Positions 32,173 through 40,409 of a stretch of 64,000 nucleotides of DNA are shown piece by piece. Each line of letters starts with the position of its first letter. Position 1 is the first letter of the stretch. The translations under genes and the position numbers were made by a program. This DNA is from Ferrithrix thermotolerans DSM 19514 (lineage in GTDB: Bacteria; Actinomycetota; Acidimicrobiia; Acidimicrobiales; Ilumatobacteraceae), in assembly GCA_945861025.1 (NCBI GenBank), contig CAMASN010000001.1, positions 1-64,000 of the forward strand, read 5' to 3'. The notes beneath the pieces are model-generated. The model saw nothing but the letters and a program-made list of their open reading frames with translations. It made no database searches and was not told where the DNA came from.

Positions 32173-32516
32173 CAGTTGTATTCCTTTTCGATCTTGGTGA
32201 TTCGCGACAGGGCGAACCCGGTGATGGCCACGCAGACCACGAAGACAATCAGGTACGGCACGAACGACCATGCACCGTGCGCAATCGAGTGCACCTTTGT
32301 CTGGATGAGGCGCAGCAGGCCCAACGAGATGAAGAACAACGACAGGGCGAGCGACGCAGCGCCTGCAAGACCAAAGCCGATCTTGCGACCGATGCCTTTG
32401 AGCGGTCCGAGCGTTTCTTGCTTTGCGTAGGCCTTAACGAGTTCGATGACATCGGCGATGTCGCCCGAATCGGCAGGCTTCGATGCCGAAGCAGGCGTGT
32501 ATCCCTTTTTTGCCAC
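32172..32516 (-). CDS. Phage holin family/DUF1469-like membrane protein
   Basis: This 114-residue protein has a Ser/Ala-rich N-terminus, an amphipathic segment (DIADVIELVKAYAKQETLGPL) and two adjoining membrane helices (IGFGLAGAASLALSLFFISLG in part, and YLIVFVVCVAITGFAL). That pattern is typical of the chromosomal holin-like (DUF1469) family, which is common in Actinobacteria and unlikely to be phage lysis machinery here. It begins the minus-strand run that leads to the UBL/thiolase genes. The function is unknown. Confidence 0.65.
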   Translation of the reverse strand: MAKKGYTPASASKPADSGDIADVIELVKAYAKQETLGPLKGIGRKIGFGLAGAASLALSLFFISLGLLRLIQTKVHSIAHGAWSFVPYLIVFVVCVAITGFALSRITKIEKEYN

Positions 32517-32550
32517 AGCACTATTTGTAGCACGTTGGGCAGGTCAGTTC

Positions 32551-33219
32551 CTACGGGCGATCAAGATCAGGCGGCATTTCGAACCCGGTTTCGTTCTGTA
32601 ATCTGAATTGCAGGAACGCCTCGACATCGTCGAGTGCCCGGCCGAGACGCACCAAACGCTCGGATGGGCCTGGTGCAGCGAGCAGATGCTGCTGATCAGA
32701 TGCGCCGAGCGGCGCCAACGAACACAGTTGATAGCTACCTAACACAACATCGCTGCTGATTTCGGCCATCGGATCGCCGTGGCGGTCGCCCATTTCGCTG
32801 GCTAGTGCATTCAGGCGGCGAACACGGTGGAACATTTCGGACAGATCGTGGGCCAATTCGCCGTCGTCGGAGAACTCGTCGGACCAGTCGCTAATCTCGG
32901 CGCGCGGGTACGGACTGTCTTCGAGCCACCGATCGACGCGAATGCGGCGACTGCCAATAGTGACCAAGGCAAACCTGCCATCGTCGATCTCGGCCACCTG
33001 AATCAGGCGCGCCACCGTGGCCACCATGCTGCGCAGGTCGCCGCCACCTACCTCTGAGCCTCGTGTAATGAGCGCCACGCCAAACTCGTGTTCTTCGGTT
33101 GCGAGGCAATCACGAACCATCTCGCGATAGCGCGGTTCAAAGACGTGCAGCGGCAGTACAGCGCCAGGAAACAGCACTGAACCAAGGGGGAACATCGGCA
33201 ACGTAGCCATGGCCGCCAC
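32551..33219 (-). CDS. LON substrate-binding domain protein
   Basis: This 222-residue protein opens LPMFPLGSVLFPGAVLPLHVFEPRYREM (in part), the signature of the N-terminal LON domain without the ATPase or protease domains. The second half is helical (LAHDLSEMFHRVRRLNALA) as in stand-alone Lon-N proteins of Actinobacteria. It may bind unfolded proteins. The start is at or near the ATG at 33219 or the ATG three codons later. Confidence 0.85.
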   Translation of the reverse strand: MAAMATLPMFPLGSVLFPGAVLPLHVFEPRYREMVRDCLATEEHEFGVALITRGSEVGGGDLRSMVATVARLIQVAEIDDGRFALVTIGSRRIRVDRWLEDSPYPRAEISDWSDEFSDDGELAHDLSEMFHRVRRLNALASEMGDRHGDPMAEISSDVVLGSYQLCSLAPLGASDQQHLLAAPGPSERLVRLGRALDDVEAFLQFRLQNETGFEMPPDLDRP

Positions 33220-33251
33220 TCTATGACTGATTGAACCAACGCGAAACCGGG

Positions 33252-34685
33252 CTAGCGAGGCTGCAGCGTTGCCGGGTCTGGTCCCGACGGATATGTAACG
33301 AGCGCTTCCAGCAGCGCCGACCAGATAGGTCTGAAGTTCTTCGGATCGCGGGCGTTGGCGAAGTTCAAAAGGAGCGAGAACGTGATGTTGCCGAATTTGG
33401 TTTCGACAAAGCCCGACAACGCTTTGGTGTTGCGCAGCGAACCGCTCTTGGCGTGCATACGGCCGACGGCTTCGGTGCCGGTGAACTCATCGGCGAGCGT
33501 GCCGGTTCGGCCTGCGATGGGGAGGCCCGCGCCGATTGCGCTGTCGAGGCCCTCGCGCTGGAGTACCTGCGCCATCAGCGCGCACGTGATCTTGTCGGCC
33601 AAGTCGAGCCCGGAACCATCGCGGATCGAGAGCTGGCTGGTGTCGAGGCCACGCGCAGCCAAGGTGAGCATCATCACGTCGGCTCCTGCTTGGCGGCTTC
33701 CGGTGTTTCCTGCATGAACGCCCAGTTCCTTGAGTAGCAGCTCGGCAGTGTTGTTGTCACTGTTCGTGAGCATCTCGGCCAGTACTGCGGTGAGTGGGGC
33801 CGAGGTGATCGACACAAGAACCGCAAGGTCGGCTGGGGCAGTGCCCGTAGTTGCGGCACCCCCGACGGTGATACCGGATGCTCCCAACAACGAAATCAGA
33901 TCGGTCGCTGCGCCTAACGCCGGATCTAAGTAACGGCCGCCTACATTGCCGGTGGCCGCTCTGCTGGCGTCGTTTACCATGAGCGCACCGAGCGGCCCCG
34001 CCTCAACGCCTACCACGCCACTACCCCACGCCGCCGAGAAACGCTCGGCGTCGTATCGAGAGTCGTCGCCGACAACGTTGCCCTGCACCTCGGTAATGCC
34101 CGCTGCCACGAGATCGGCGACAAGCGTCTCAAGCGATGTGATGCTCGTGGGCGGATACTTCTGCGTCGGCGGGTAGTTGGCGGTGGACAGCAACGGGTCT
34201 CCCCCGCCGACGAGGTACAGGTCACCCGATACAACGCCATTGCTGACCGCACCTTTGAGCGTGGTCACGAAGGCGTAGTCGGGCCCGAGCTTCTCGAGAG
34301 CCACCGACGCCAACAGAACTTTGAGATTGCTCGCCGGAGTGACAGCGAGGCCGCCGCCGAAATCAAGAATCGTTCGGCCTGCCACCGACACATACAGGCA
34401 CGAGTTGCCGACGGCCATAGCACTCACCGGAGTCAGTGCGGCCGCAAACACATCGCGGCTCGCAGCATTCGCCAATGTCTGCGGGGCGCGGCGCAGCGAC
34501 AGCACCGGCGTTGCCGATGGAGCGGGCAATGGCGTCTCGACGACAGCGAGCTCTGAGGGCAGAGCAACGCGGTGCGAATCGGCCCATCGCCAGACGGCGC
34601 CGAAAAGGACTGCTGGCACAATTGAACAAACAATGAGCACAGCGATTGGGTTAATCCGTCGAGTGGGAGCCTTGAGTCGGGTCAA
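33252..34685 (-). CDS. dacB: D-alanyl-D-alanine carboxypeptidase, PBP4 (DacB) type
   Basis: This 477-residue protein has one N-terminal membrane helix (NPIAVLIVCSIVPAVLFGAV) and a periplasmic-type penicillin-binding domain of the S13 family. The active-site Ser119-x-x-Lys122 is in TPASNLKVLLA, Ser-x-Asn in LTNSDNNTAELL, and KSG in MHAKSGSLRN. It trims or cross-link-cleaves peptidoglycan stem peptides. The stop lies about 30 bp from the LON gene. It follows the acyl-CoA ligase gene with a 4-bp overlap (34682-34685), which is more likely tight packing than a functional link. Confidence 0.9.
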   Translation of the reverse strand: MTRLKAPTRRINPIAVLIVCSIVPAVLFGAVWRWADSHRVALPSELAVVETPLPAPSATPVLSLRRAPQTLANAASRDVFAAALTPVSAMAVGNSCLYVSVAGRTILDFGGGLAVTPASNLKVLLASVALEKLGPDYAFVTTLKGAVSNGVVSGDLYLVGGGDPLLSTANYPPTQKYPPTSITSLETLVADLVAAGITEVQGNVVGDDSRYDAERFSAAWGSGVVGVEAGPLGALMVNDASRAATGNVGGRYLDPALGAATDLISLLGASGITVGGAATTGTAPADLAVLVSITSAPLTAVLAEMLTNSDNNTAELLLKELGVHAGNTGSRQAGADVMMLTLAARGLDTSQLSIRDGSGLDLADKITCALMAQVLQREGLDSAIGAGLPIAGRTGTLADEFTGTEAVGRMHAKSGSLRNTKALSGFVETKFGNITFSLLLNFANARDPKNFRPIWSALLEALVTYPSGPDPATLQPR

Positions 34686-36841
34686 TCGAGGCCTCGCGTG
34701 CGACGGAACTCTGCGTAGCGATAGAGATGCCCGAGCGCAGTAACGGCGCGGTTACCCGACGCGTAACACAGGCGGCCGCTGGCGCGCACGGCGACGGGGC
34801 CGGCGTTCTCAGGGTCGGCAACAGCCAACTCTGTGGCGGTAAGAATGGGCTTGTCGTAACGGCGTGACAACTCGTCGGCGGCCTGCGCGAACCGCTCATC
34901 TTGGCGGCGGTGATACGACACGATGCGCTCGAGTCCGTCGCCTGGATAGAAACGCCCTTCGGCCATCAGACGCGCCTGATTGCTCTGAATGCCAAGGCCG
35001 AGGTACACGATGGCGTGAACGTCGGGGTTCGCTGCGATCATCTCCATTACTTCGGGAATCGTGTCACGAACTTCGCCGCCCGCGCAGTCAACCGGGTTGT
35101 TGCGGCTCCACCGAGGAGGCAACTTTGTATCAATCTGAGCCTCAAGGTCGGCCGGTAACGACATGAGTTGCAGCAGACCGTCGCTGTACAACGCATCGCT
35201 GGTGACAACGCCCCATCCGCCTGCCGTGGTGAGCACGATCACGTTTGGACCCTTGGGGAGCGGCTGGGTCGCGAAGGTGGCTGCTGCCTCGAACGCCTCT
35301 TCTACAGTGCTGGCGCGAGTGACGCCTGCTGCCTTGCAAGCGCCGTCGAACACTTTGTCGTCGGCAGCGAGCGCACCGGTGTGGCTGGCGGCTGCAGCAG
35401 CACCTGCAGCGGTTGCGCCGCCTTTCACGATGACGAGTGGCTTCTTTGCGGCCACACCGGCGAAGCGTTGGAGCAGGCTTCGCCCGTCGGTGATGCCTTC
35501 GACATACGCGAGGCCCACTTTGGTCTCGGGGTCGTTTGCGTAGAACTCGAGATAGTCGGCCACGTTGACTGCGGCTGCGTTGCCTGCTGAGACTGCGCGA
35601 CTAATGCCAACGCCCGATGCCCGCGAGTAGTTCAGGAAGCTCGACACAAAGTTGCCGCTTTGGCTTGCGACGCCAATGTGTCCGGCTGGCGGATATGGCG
35701 CCACGATCTGGGCACACAACTTCACTGGTGTGCTGACAACACCTTGGCCGTTTGGGCCGGCCAGCAAGATGCCGAGTTCGTGCGCAAGCGCAATCAGGTC
35801 AGCTTCGGCCTTGCGGCCTTCTTCGCCAGCCTCGCCGTAGCCGGCGCTGGTGAGGAACGCAGCCTTCACACCCTTGGCGGCGCAGGCGCGCAACAGCGCT
35901 GGGTTCGCTGACGCTGGCGTGCAGACGAAGACCAGGTCGATCTCGCCATCGGGCAACTGGGCGATGTCGGCAACGGTGCGGATGCCGAGCACTTCTTCGC
36001 CATGCAAGTTGGTGCCGTACACGCCACCGGCATAACCGCTGGCAAGAATGTTGTGCAGCGAGACGAACCCAAACTTTCCGGGGTGCGTTGATGCGCCGGT
36101 GACGAGCACGCCGCGTGGGTTGAACAAGGCATTGAACTGCTCGGCCGTTGGAGGCGTATGCACAACGTGTGCTTCGTTTTCTGGTTCGCCGACTTCGACC
36201 AGCGCGTCGACTGCAATCGGGCTGCCATCGGCGCGCACAATGAGCGGGTTCACATCGATGCTACGCACATCGGGGCGGGCGGTCACCACGGCGCCGAGGC
36301 CAACGATGACGTCGATGAGTTCATTGCGGTTCACAGCGCTCTCGCCGCGGAACGCGCCGAGAAGCTTCTGGGTAGCGAGGCTGTCGATCATCTCGCCGGC
36401 CTCAAGGCGGCTCAGGGGTGCGGGTCGAAACACAACGTCGGCAATTGCCTCGGCGAGGACTCCCCCGACTCCAAGCATCACGGTTGCGCCGAACTGGGCA
36501 TCGCGCAGTACGCCGGCAATGAGTTCGCGGTTTCCCGAGATCATCGGAGCGACGAGAAGCGACACGGGCCCGTCTTCGGGTGTGGCTTTCGAGAGCAATT
36601 CCTCTGCCGCGGCCTCGACCGCTGCGGCATCGGCCAATCGCAACTTGACCAAGCCGCGCTCGGTCTTGTGGGCAATGGCGTCGCCGCACAGCTTGACGAC
36701 AACTGGGTAACCGAGTTCGGTAGCGGCACTGGCGGCAGCCGACGGTGTCAAAACCTCGCGCTCATCGGCGATCGGTACGCCGTACTCGCGCAGGAGCGCT
36801 TTGGAAGCAGATTCAGAAAGGGTATGGCCGCTGTTTGACAC
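34682..36841 (-). CDS. ADP-forming acyl-CoA synthetase (acetyl-CoA synthetase-like)
   Basis: In this 719-residue protein the ATP-grasp part is N-terminal (about residues 1-220, VVVKLCGDAIAHKTERG, then NPLIVRADGSPIAVDAL). The CoA-binding and ligase parts follow (about 240-700, GVLVTGASTHPGKFG, LLAGPNGQGVVSTP, VASQSGNFVSS, the phosphorylated His in SHTGALA). This order, ATP-grasp first, is a permuted fusion of the two subunits of archaeal ADP-forming enzymes. It makes ATP from acyl-CoA or activates acids in the reverse direction. Substrate not readable. It overlaps dacB by 4 bp. Confidence 0.85.
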   Translation of the reverse strand: MSNSGHTLSESASKALLREYGVPIADEREVLTPSAAASAATELGYPVVVKLCGDAIAHKTERGLVKLRLADAAAVEAAAEELLSKATPEDGPVSLLVAPMISGNRELIAGVLRDAQFGATVMLGVGGVLAEAIADVVFRPAPLSRLEAGEMIDSLATQKLLGAFRGESAVNRNELIDVIVGLGAVVTARPDVRSIDVNPLIVRADGSPIAVDALVEVGEPENEAHVVHTPPTAEQFNALFNPRGVLVTGASTHPGKFGFVSLHNILASGYAGGVYGTNLHGEEVLGIRTVADIAQLPDGEIDLVFVCTPASANPALLRACAAKGVKAAFLTSAGYGEAGEEGRKAEADLIALAHELGILLAGPNGQGVVSTPVKLCAQIVAPYPPAGHIGVASQSGNFVSSFLNYSRASGVGISRAVSAGNAAAVNVADYLEFYANDPETKVGLAYVEGITDGRSLLQRFAGVAAKKPLVIVKGGATAAGAAAAASHTGALAADDKVFDGACKAAGVTRASTVEEAFEAAATFATQPLPKGPNVIVLTTAGGWGVVTSDALYSDGLLQLMSLPADLEAQIDTKLPPRWSRNNPVDCAGGEVRDTIPEVMEMIAANPDVHAIVYLGLGIQSNQARLMAEGRFYPGDGLERIVSYHRRQDERFAQAADELSRRYDKPILTATELAVADPENAGPVAVRASGRLCYASGNRAVTALGHLYRYAEFRRTRGLD

Positions 36842-36919
36842 ATGCGTACCGTAGCGATTCGGGGCTGCGAGACGCGACTTCGTGCAAACGTTTGTCCGCA
36901 GGCCAACTGATCGCCATGG

Positions 36920-37363
36920 CTACGCACTCACGTTGTATGTGAGCACGCTTCGCGCCACCACCTTGCCGGTGGCAACGCTGGTTGCTTCTGATTCACAGAA
37001 CACAACGCTGCGTCCGCGTTTGGTGACCCATCCTTCGGCGATGAGATCTTCCTGCTTCGCCGCGCTCATGTACTGCACGTGCATATCGACTGTTGAGAAG
37101 CGCACCTCTCGTGCATACGCAGCGCCAACGGCCGGAACGACTACGCAATCGAGGAGGGACGCAATCGCTCCGCCGTGAACAATTCCTTGTGGCTGATCGA
37201 GCTCGGGTTTGTACTGCATGAGCATCCGGCAGTAATCGACACGAACTTCTTGCACGGTCATCCCAAGCAGTGCTGGGAAATAGACGCGATCCCAGCTTCC
37301 GAATTTCAGCCAGCGCGCGGCGACGTCGTCGGGCAGCGCAGCGAATTGCTTGGCGCGGCTCAT
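36920..37363 (-). CDS. PaaI-type hotdog thioesterase
   Basis: This 147-residue hotdog-fold protein has the conserved QPQGIVHGGAIASLLDCVVVP (about residues 57-77), where the GxxHGG helix start is typical of PaaI/4HBT thioesterases, and VRFSTVDMHVQYMSAAKQEDL. It hydrolyses acyl- or aryl-CoA thioesters. The start at 37363 overlaps the stop of the alpha/beta hydrolase gene at 37360 (ATGA), so the two are co-transcribed. Substrate is unknown. Confidence 0.85.
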   Translation of the reverse strand: MSRAKQFAALPDDVAARWLKFGSWDRVYFPALLGMTVQEVRVDYCRMLMQYKPELDQPQGIVHGGAIASLLDCVVVPAVGAAYAREVRFSTVDMHVQYMSAAKQEDLIAEGWVTKRGRSVVFCESEATSVATGKVVARSVLTYNVSA

Positions 37364-38142
37364 ACGCCGGCAATGTGTGCGTGAAGGAGCGTTGCTACGT
37401 CGCTGGCGAGTTCTTGAATCGCAAGATGACCGGCAGGAAGCTCAACGAGTTGGGCCGATCGGATCTCGCCGGCAAGAAACCGGCTATGGGATATGTCGAC
37501 CCAGCGGTCCTCGGTGCCTCCGATGATGAGCGTTGGACATGCGATGGCCGGCAGCAGCTCAGTGATGTCGAGCACCTTGTCGAGTTCGAGCTGCGCGCCG
37601 GACCCAGCAGCGAGCGTGCCGGCAGCCATTGGGATCATCGCCTCGATCATTGGCTCAAGCATCGTGATCGCCGTAAGAGTGAACCCGTCGACCATTGCAT
37701 AGCGCATGAACAGCTCGGGATCAGCGTCGATGAGCCGGCTCCACAGTTCGAAGGTGACGCGCATGCGTGCATCGGAGACAGCCCAGCCGCTCAACGACGT
37801 GGCGGACAGAACTCGCTGCGGAGCGCTCGCGGCGGTAGCGAGCGCAACGACGGCCCCGAGCGAGTAACCGCCCACATGAAAGGTCTGATGTCCGAGTTCG
37901 GTCATCAGCGCGAGTGCTTGGTCGACGAGACCTTCGATAGTGAGTGCGCTTGTCGGCATTGACGACTCGCCGCTACCTGGAAACTCAAACAGAACAAATC
38001 GGTAGGTGTTTGGTGGCATCGCTGCACGAACCATGTCCCACGATGTACGCGCCATTGTTGTGCCATGAAACAACAGCACCGGAATGCCGTCGCCTTCGAC
38101 TGCGTAACCGACTGTTGCTTCGCCCGCCTGAAAAGTTGCCAT
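37360..38142 (-). CDS. Alpha/beta-hydrolase
   Basis: This 260-residue protein has the oxyanion loop LLFHGTTMARTSWDMV (about residues 23-38), the nucleophile elbow GGYSLGAVVALA (Ser at about 103) and the catalytic Asp and His near the end (IIGGTEDRWVDISH and LPAGHLAIQE). It probably acts as an esterase or on a carbon-carbon or C-halogen bond, and the family is too broad to say. Start chosen at ATG 38142 (MATFQAGE), though the frame is open to 38175. It is the first gene of a pair with the thioesterase. Confidence 0.82.
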   Translation of the reverse strand: MATFQAGEATVGYAVEGDGIPVLLFHGTTMARTSWDMVRAAMPPNTYRFVLFEFPGSGESSMPTSALTIEGLVDQALALMTELGHQTFHVGGYSLGAVVALATAASAPQRVLSATSLSGWAVSDARMRVTFELWSRLIDADPELFMRYAMVDGFTLTAITMLEPMIEAMIPMAAGTLAAGSGAQLELDKVLDITELLPAIACPTLIIGGTEDRWVDISHSRFLAGEIRSAQLVELPAGHLAIQELASDVATLLHAHIAGV

Positions 38143-38201
38143 GCCAAACGGTAGCCAACTACCGCTACGTACCACCTAGCGAGAACCTGCGCTGCGCGCT
38201 T

Positions 38202-38813
38202 CTAGGGAACTAGGGCGCTACGAAAGAAGCCAAGTACATGCTGCAGGCGCTGCTCGAGCATGGGACTTGCGAGCGGCTCGTCGTCGAGTAACCCGCCGAG
38301 AAACGGTGCATCAGAGAAGTAGCTCAGTAGCGCGCCGTAGCCCGTGAGCAAGAGTTGCTCTGGGTCGTGTTGGCGAAAGTTGCCGTTGTCCATCTCGCGT
38401 TGGAAATATGCCGCTGCGCTATCGAACGCCGGACGAAGAACGCCCGAGAGGTCGATACCAAGGTGGGCACCGTTGTCGAGCGCTTCGCGTCGCATGAGGC
38501 GCACGTAATCGGGGTTATCGCTAAAGAATTGAAAGCCTGCGACGAGCACAGACTCGACCTTGGTCCAGCCGCTCTCGGTGCTGCCGATCGCGTCGGTAAG
38601 GCGCTCAAACCAATCGGAGAGCAACTGCTCGAACACTTCGCCGTAGAGGATCTCTTTCGAGGCGAAGTGGTGCAACAGACTCGGGCGACGAATACCGACG
38701 GCCGCAGCGATGTCGTTCAACGAGGTGCCGTCGTAACCGGCCTCAGCAAAGCAGTGCAAAGCCTCAACTACGATCTGGTCCCGCGTCGAAAGTTGCTCGG
38801 TCGCGTCGGCCAT
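38202..38813 (-). CDS. TetR-family transcriptional regulator
   Basis: This 203-residue protein has an N-terminal TetR helix-turn-helix ([33 protein letters not shown], here in part, then [20 protein letters not shown]) and a C-terminal ligand/dimer domain. TetR regulators are usually repressors relieved by a small ligand. It diverges from nagA with only 19 bp between start codons, so the promoters of the two must overlap coding DNA. Control of nagA or of the hydrolase/thioesterase pair is possible. The start at ATG 38813 fits the family; the frame is open to 38927. Confidence 0.87.
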   Translation of the reverse strand: MADATEQLSTRDQIVVEALHCFAEAGYDGTSLNDIAAAVGIRRPSLLHHFASKEILYGEVFEQLLSDWFERLTDAIGSTESGWTKVESVLVAGFQFFSDNPDYVRLMRREALDNGAHLGIDLSGVLRPAFDSAAAYFQREMDNGNFRQHDPEQLLLTGYGALLSYFSDAPFLGGLLDDEPLASPMLEQRLQHVLGFFRSALVP

Positions 38814-38832
38814 TGCGCGTACTGTATCTGAC

Positions 38833-39918
38833 GTGCCAGTTATCACTGCCAACTCCGTGCTCACCCCCGCGGGATGGACCCAACCGAGTTCGGTCACGAT
38901 TGACGACGCCGGTGTCATCGTGGGCATCGCCCCTACGAACGGTCCGGTTCAGCATCGTTCGTTGGTTCCTGGCTTCGTCGACCTGCAGGTCAACGGCCTC
39001 GATGATATCGATGTGTCGCGTGCTGATGGGCGCGACTGGATCCGCATCGGCGAGCTGCTGATTGAACAGGGTGTTACGTCGTGGTGCCCCACCTTGGTCA
39101 CGGCTCCGCTATCGAGATACGACCAGCCGTTGCGCCGCATCGCCGAGGCGCAGGCACTTGCCGGGCCAGCCATCATCGGAGCACATCTCGAGGGTCCGTT
39201 TTTGGGCGGCGCTCCTGGAGCGCATCGCCGAGACATGCTTGCGCCAATCGATCTTGCCTGGCTCGCAGCGTTGCCGAGCATCGTGCGATTAGTCACGCTG
39301 GCACCCGAACTCGAACGCGCAGTCGAAGCAATTGAGCTGTTGGTCGAGCGCAACATTCGTGTGTCACTTGGGCACAGCACGCCCTCGATCGCCCAATGCG
39401 ATACCGCGGTCGAAGCAGGCGCAGCGATGGCCACCCATTTGTTCAACGGAATGTCGGGCATCCATCACCGCAACCCCGGTCTCGCGGCCTACGCGCTCGT
39501 GAACGATTCACTGACGGTGGGTCTGATTGCCGATCTGATCCACGTTCATCCGCTGGCCATCGAGCTCGCGTTTCGTGCCAAACACGACCATGGGGTTGTG
39601 CTCGTCACCGACGCCGTCGCGTGGCGCGTTGGTACCGCCGGCGCAGTTGGACTCACGATGAGCGAAGGTGCGCCCCGCCTAGCCGATGGCACTCTTGCTG
39701 GAAGCGCGCTCACGATGGATGCCGCTATTCGCAATGTGGTGAACCATTGCTCGGTTTCGCTCGAGCAGGCCGTGCGTGCAGCGTCGGCAAACCCGGCGCG
39801 ATTGATTGGTTGTGCCGACCGGGGCGTTATTGCCGTTGGTCAGCGTGGCGACCTTGTCGAACTCGATGACTACCTTCGTGTCGGCGGTGTGTGGCTGAAC
39901 GGCGTCCGCGCTCGGTAG
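38833..39918 (+). CDS. nagA: N-acetylglucosamine-6-phosphate deacetylase
   Basis: This 361-residue amidohydrolase-fold protein has [13 protein letters not shown] (typical of NagA), metal-binding [11 protein letters not shown] (Glu120), SLGHS and [16 protein letters not shown] (metal ligands), and the catalytic Asp in VLVTDAVAW. It removes the acetyl group from GlcNAc-6-P in amino-sugar recycling. It begins with GTG 38833. A TACTGT stretch at 38820-38825 lies about 7 bases before that start and may be a -10 element for a leaderless transcript. No nagB is in the window. Confidence 0.9.
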   Translation: MPVITANSVLTPAGWTQPSSVTIDDAGVIVGIAPTNGPVQHRSLVPGFVDLQVNGLDDIDVSRADGRDWIRIGELLIEQGVTSWCPTLVTAPLSRYDQPLRRIAEAQALAGPAIIGAHLEGPFLGGAPGAHRRDMLAPIDLAWLAALPSIVRLVTLAPELERAVEAIELLVERNIRVSLGHSTPSIAQCDTAVEAGAAMATHLFNGMSGIHHRNPGLAAYALVNDSLTVGLIADLIHVHPLAIELAFRAKHDHGVVLVTDAVAWRVGTAGAVGLTMSEGAPRLADGTLAGSALTMDAAIRNVVNHCSVSLEQAVRAASANPARLIGCADRGVIAVGQRGDLVELDDYLRVGGVWLNGVRAR

Positions 39919-39938
39919 CTAGCCGATACCCTCGCCGC

Positions 39939-40334
39939 ATGCAGATCGTCTCAGCACTCTTTGTCGAGAACTTCGAAATGCGTCAGGCCCCTGGGCCGTC
40001 GACACGCATCGACCTCACTGGCGCAATGTTCTCGATGGCGGCGCCCTCGCCCGTTCCCGTCACCGTTTCTCCTCACCTTGTCGCGCTGATTTCGTGCGCA
40101 CCTGATGAACCCGGCAGCGGCGTGTTCGAGGTCATCTTCCGCAAGGGTCGCGGCGAAGACGACGAGCAGGTGGCGCGCAACGTGAGTCCATTTACGGTTG
40201 AGCCCGGCAAGTTCACGTACCGCCTCGTGAAGGGCGAGTTGGAGTTCGACAGCTATTGCCAGATCTTCGCTCACTGTCGCGTCGATCACGGTGCATGGCA
40301 TCTGGTGCCGCTCACCTTGCTGCCACCGGTCTGA
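39939..40334 (+). CDS. Conserved actinobacterial protein of unknown function
   Basis: This 131-residue protein reads QIVSALFVENFEMRQAPGP at the N-terminus and ends HGAWHLVPLTLLPPV. It is predicted mainly beta-strand (TYRLVKGELEFDSYCQIF), without signal peptide or membrane helix. It resembles small actinobacterial proteins grouped as DUF6941 in overall layout, but that link is weak. It stands between nagA (20 bp upstream) and transketolase (75 bp downstream). No function is assigned. Confidence 0.6.
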   Translation: MQIVSALFVENFEMRQAPGPSTRIDLTGAMFSMAAPSPVPVTVSPHLVALISCAPDEPGSGVFEVIFRKGRGEDDEQVARNVSPFTVEPGKFTYRLVKGELEFDSYCQIFAHCRVDHGAWHLVPLTLLPPV

Positions 40335-40409
40335 TTTTCGGCCGATAATTGCCGTCACGCTGCATTTGGAACGAGGACTCGCGACACCCCAGCGATTAGT
40401 GTCGACCAA

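Noticed and set aside
32172-32516. Prophage remnant suggested by the holin-like gene
   Set aside because: The family is a common chromosomal membrane family in Actinobacteria, and no other phage gene is near.
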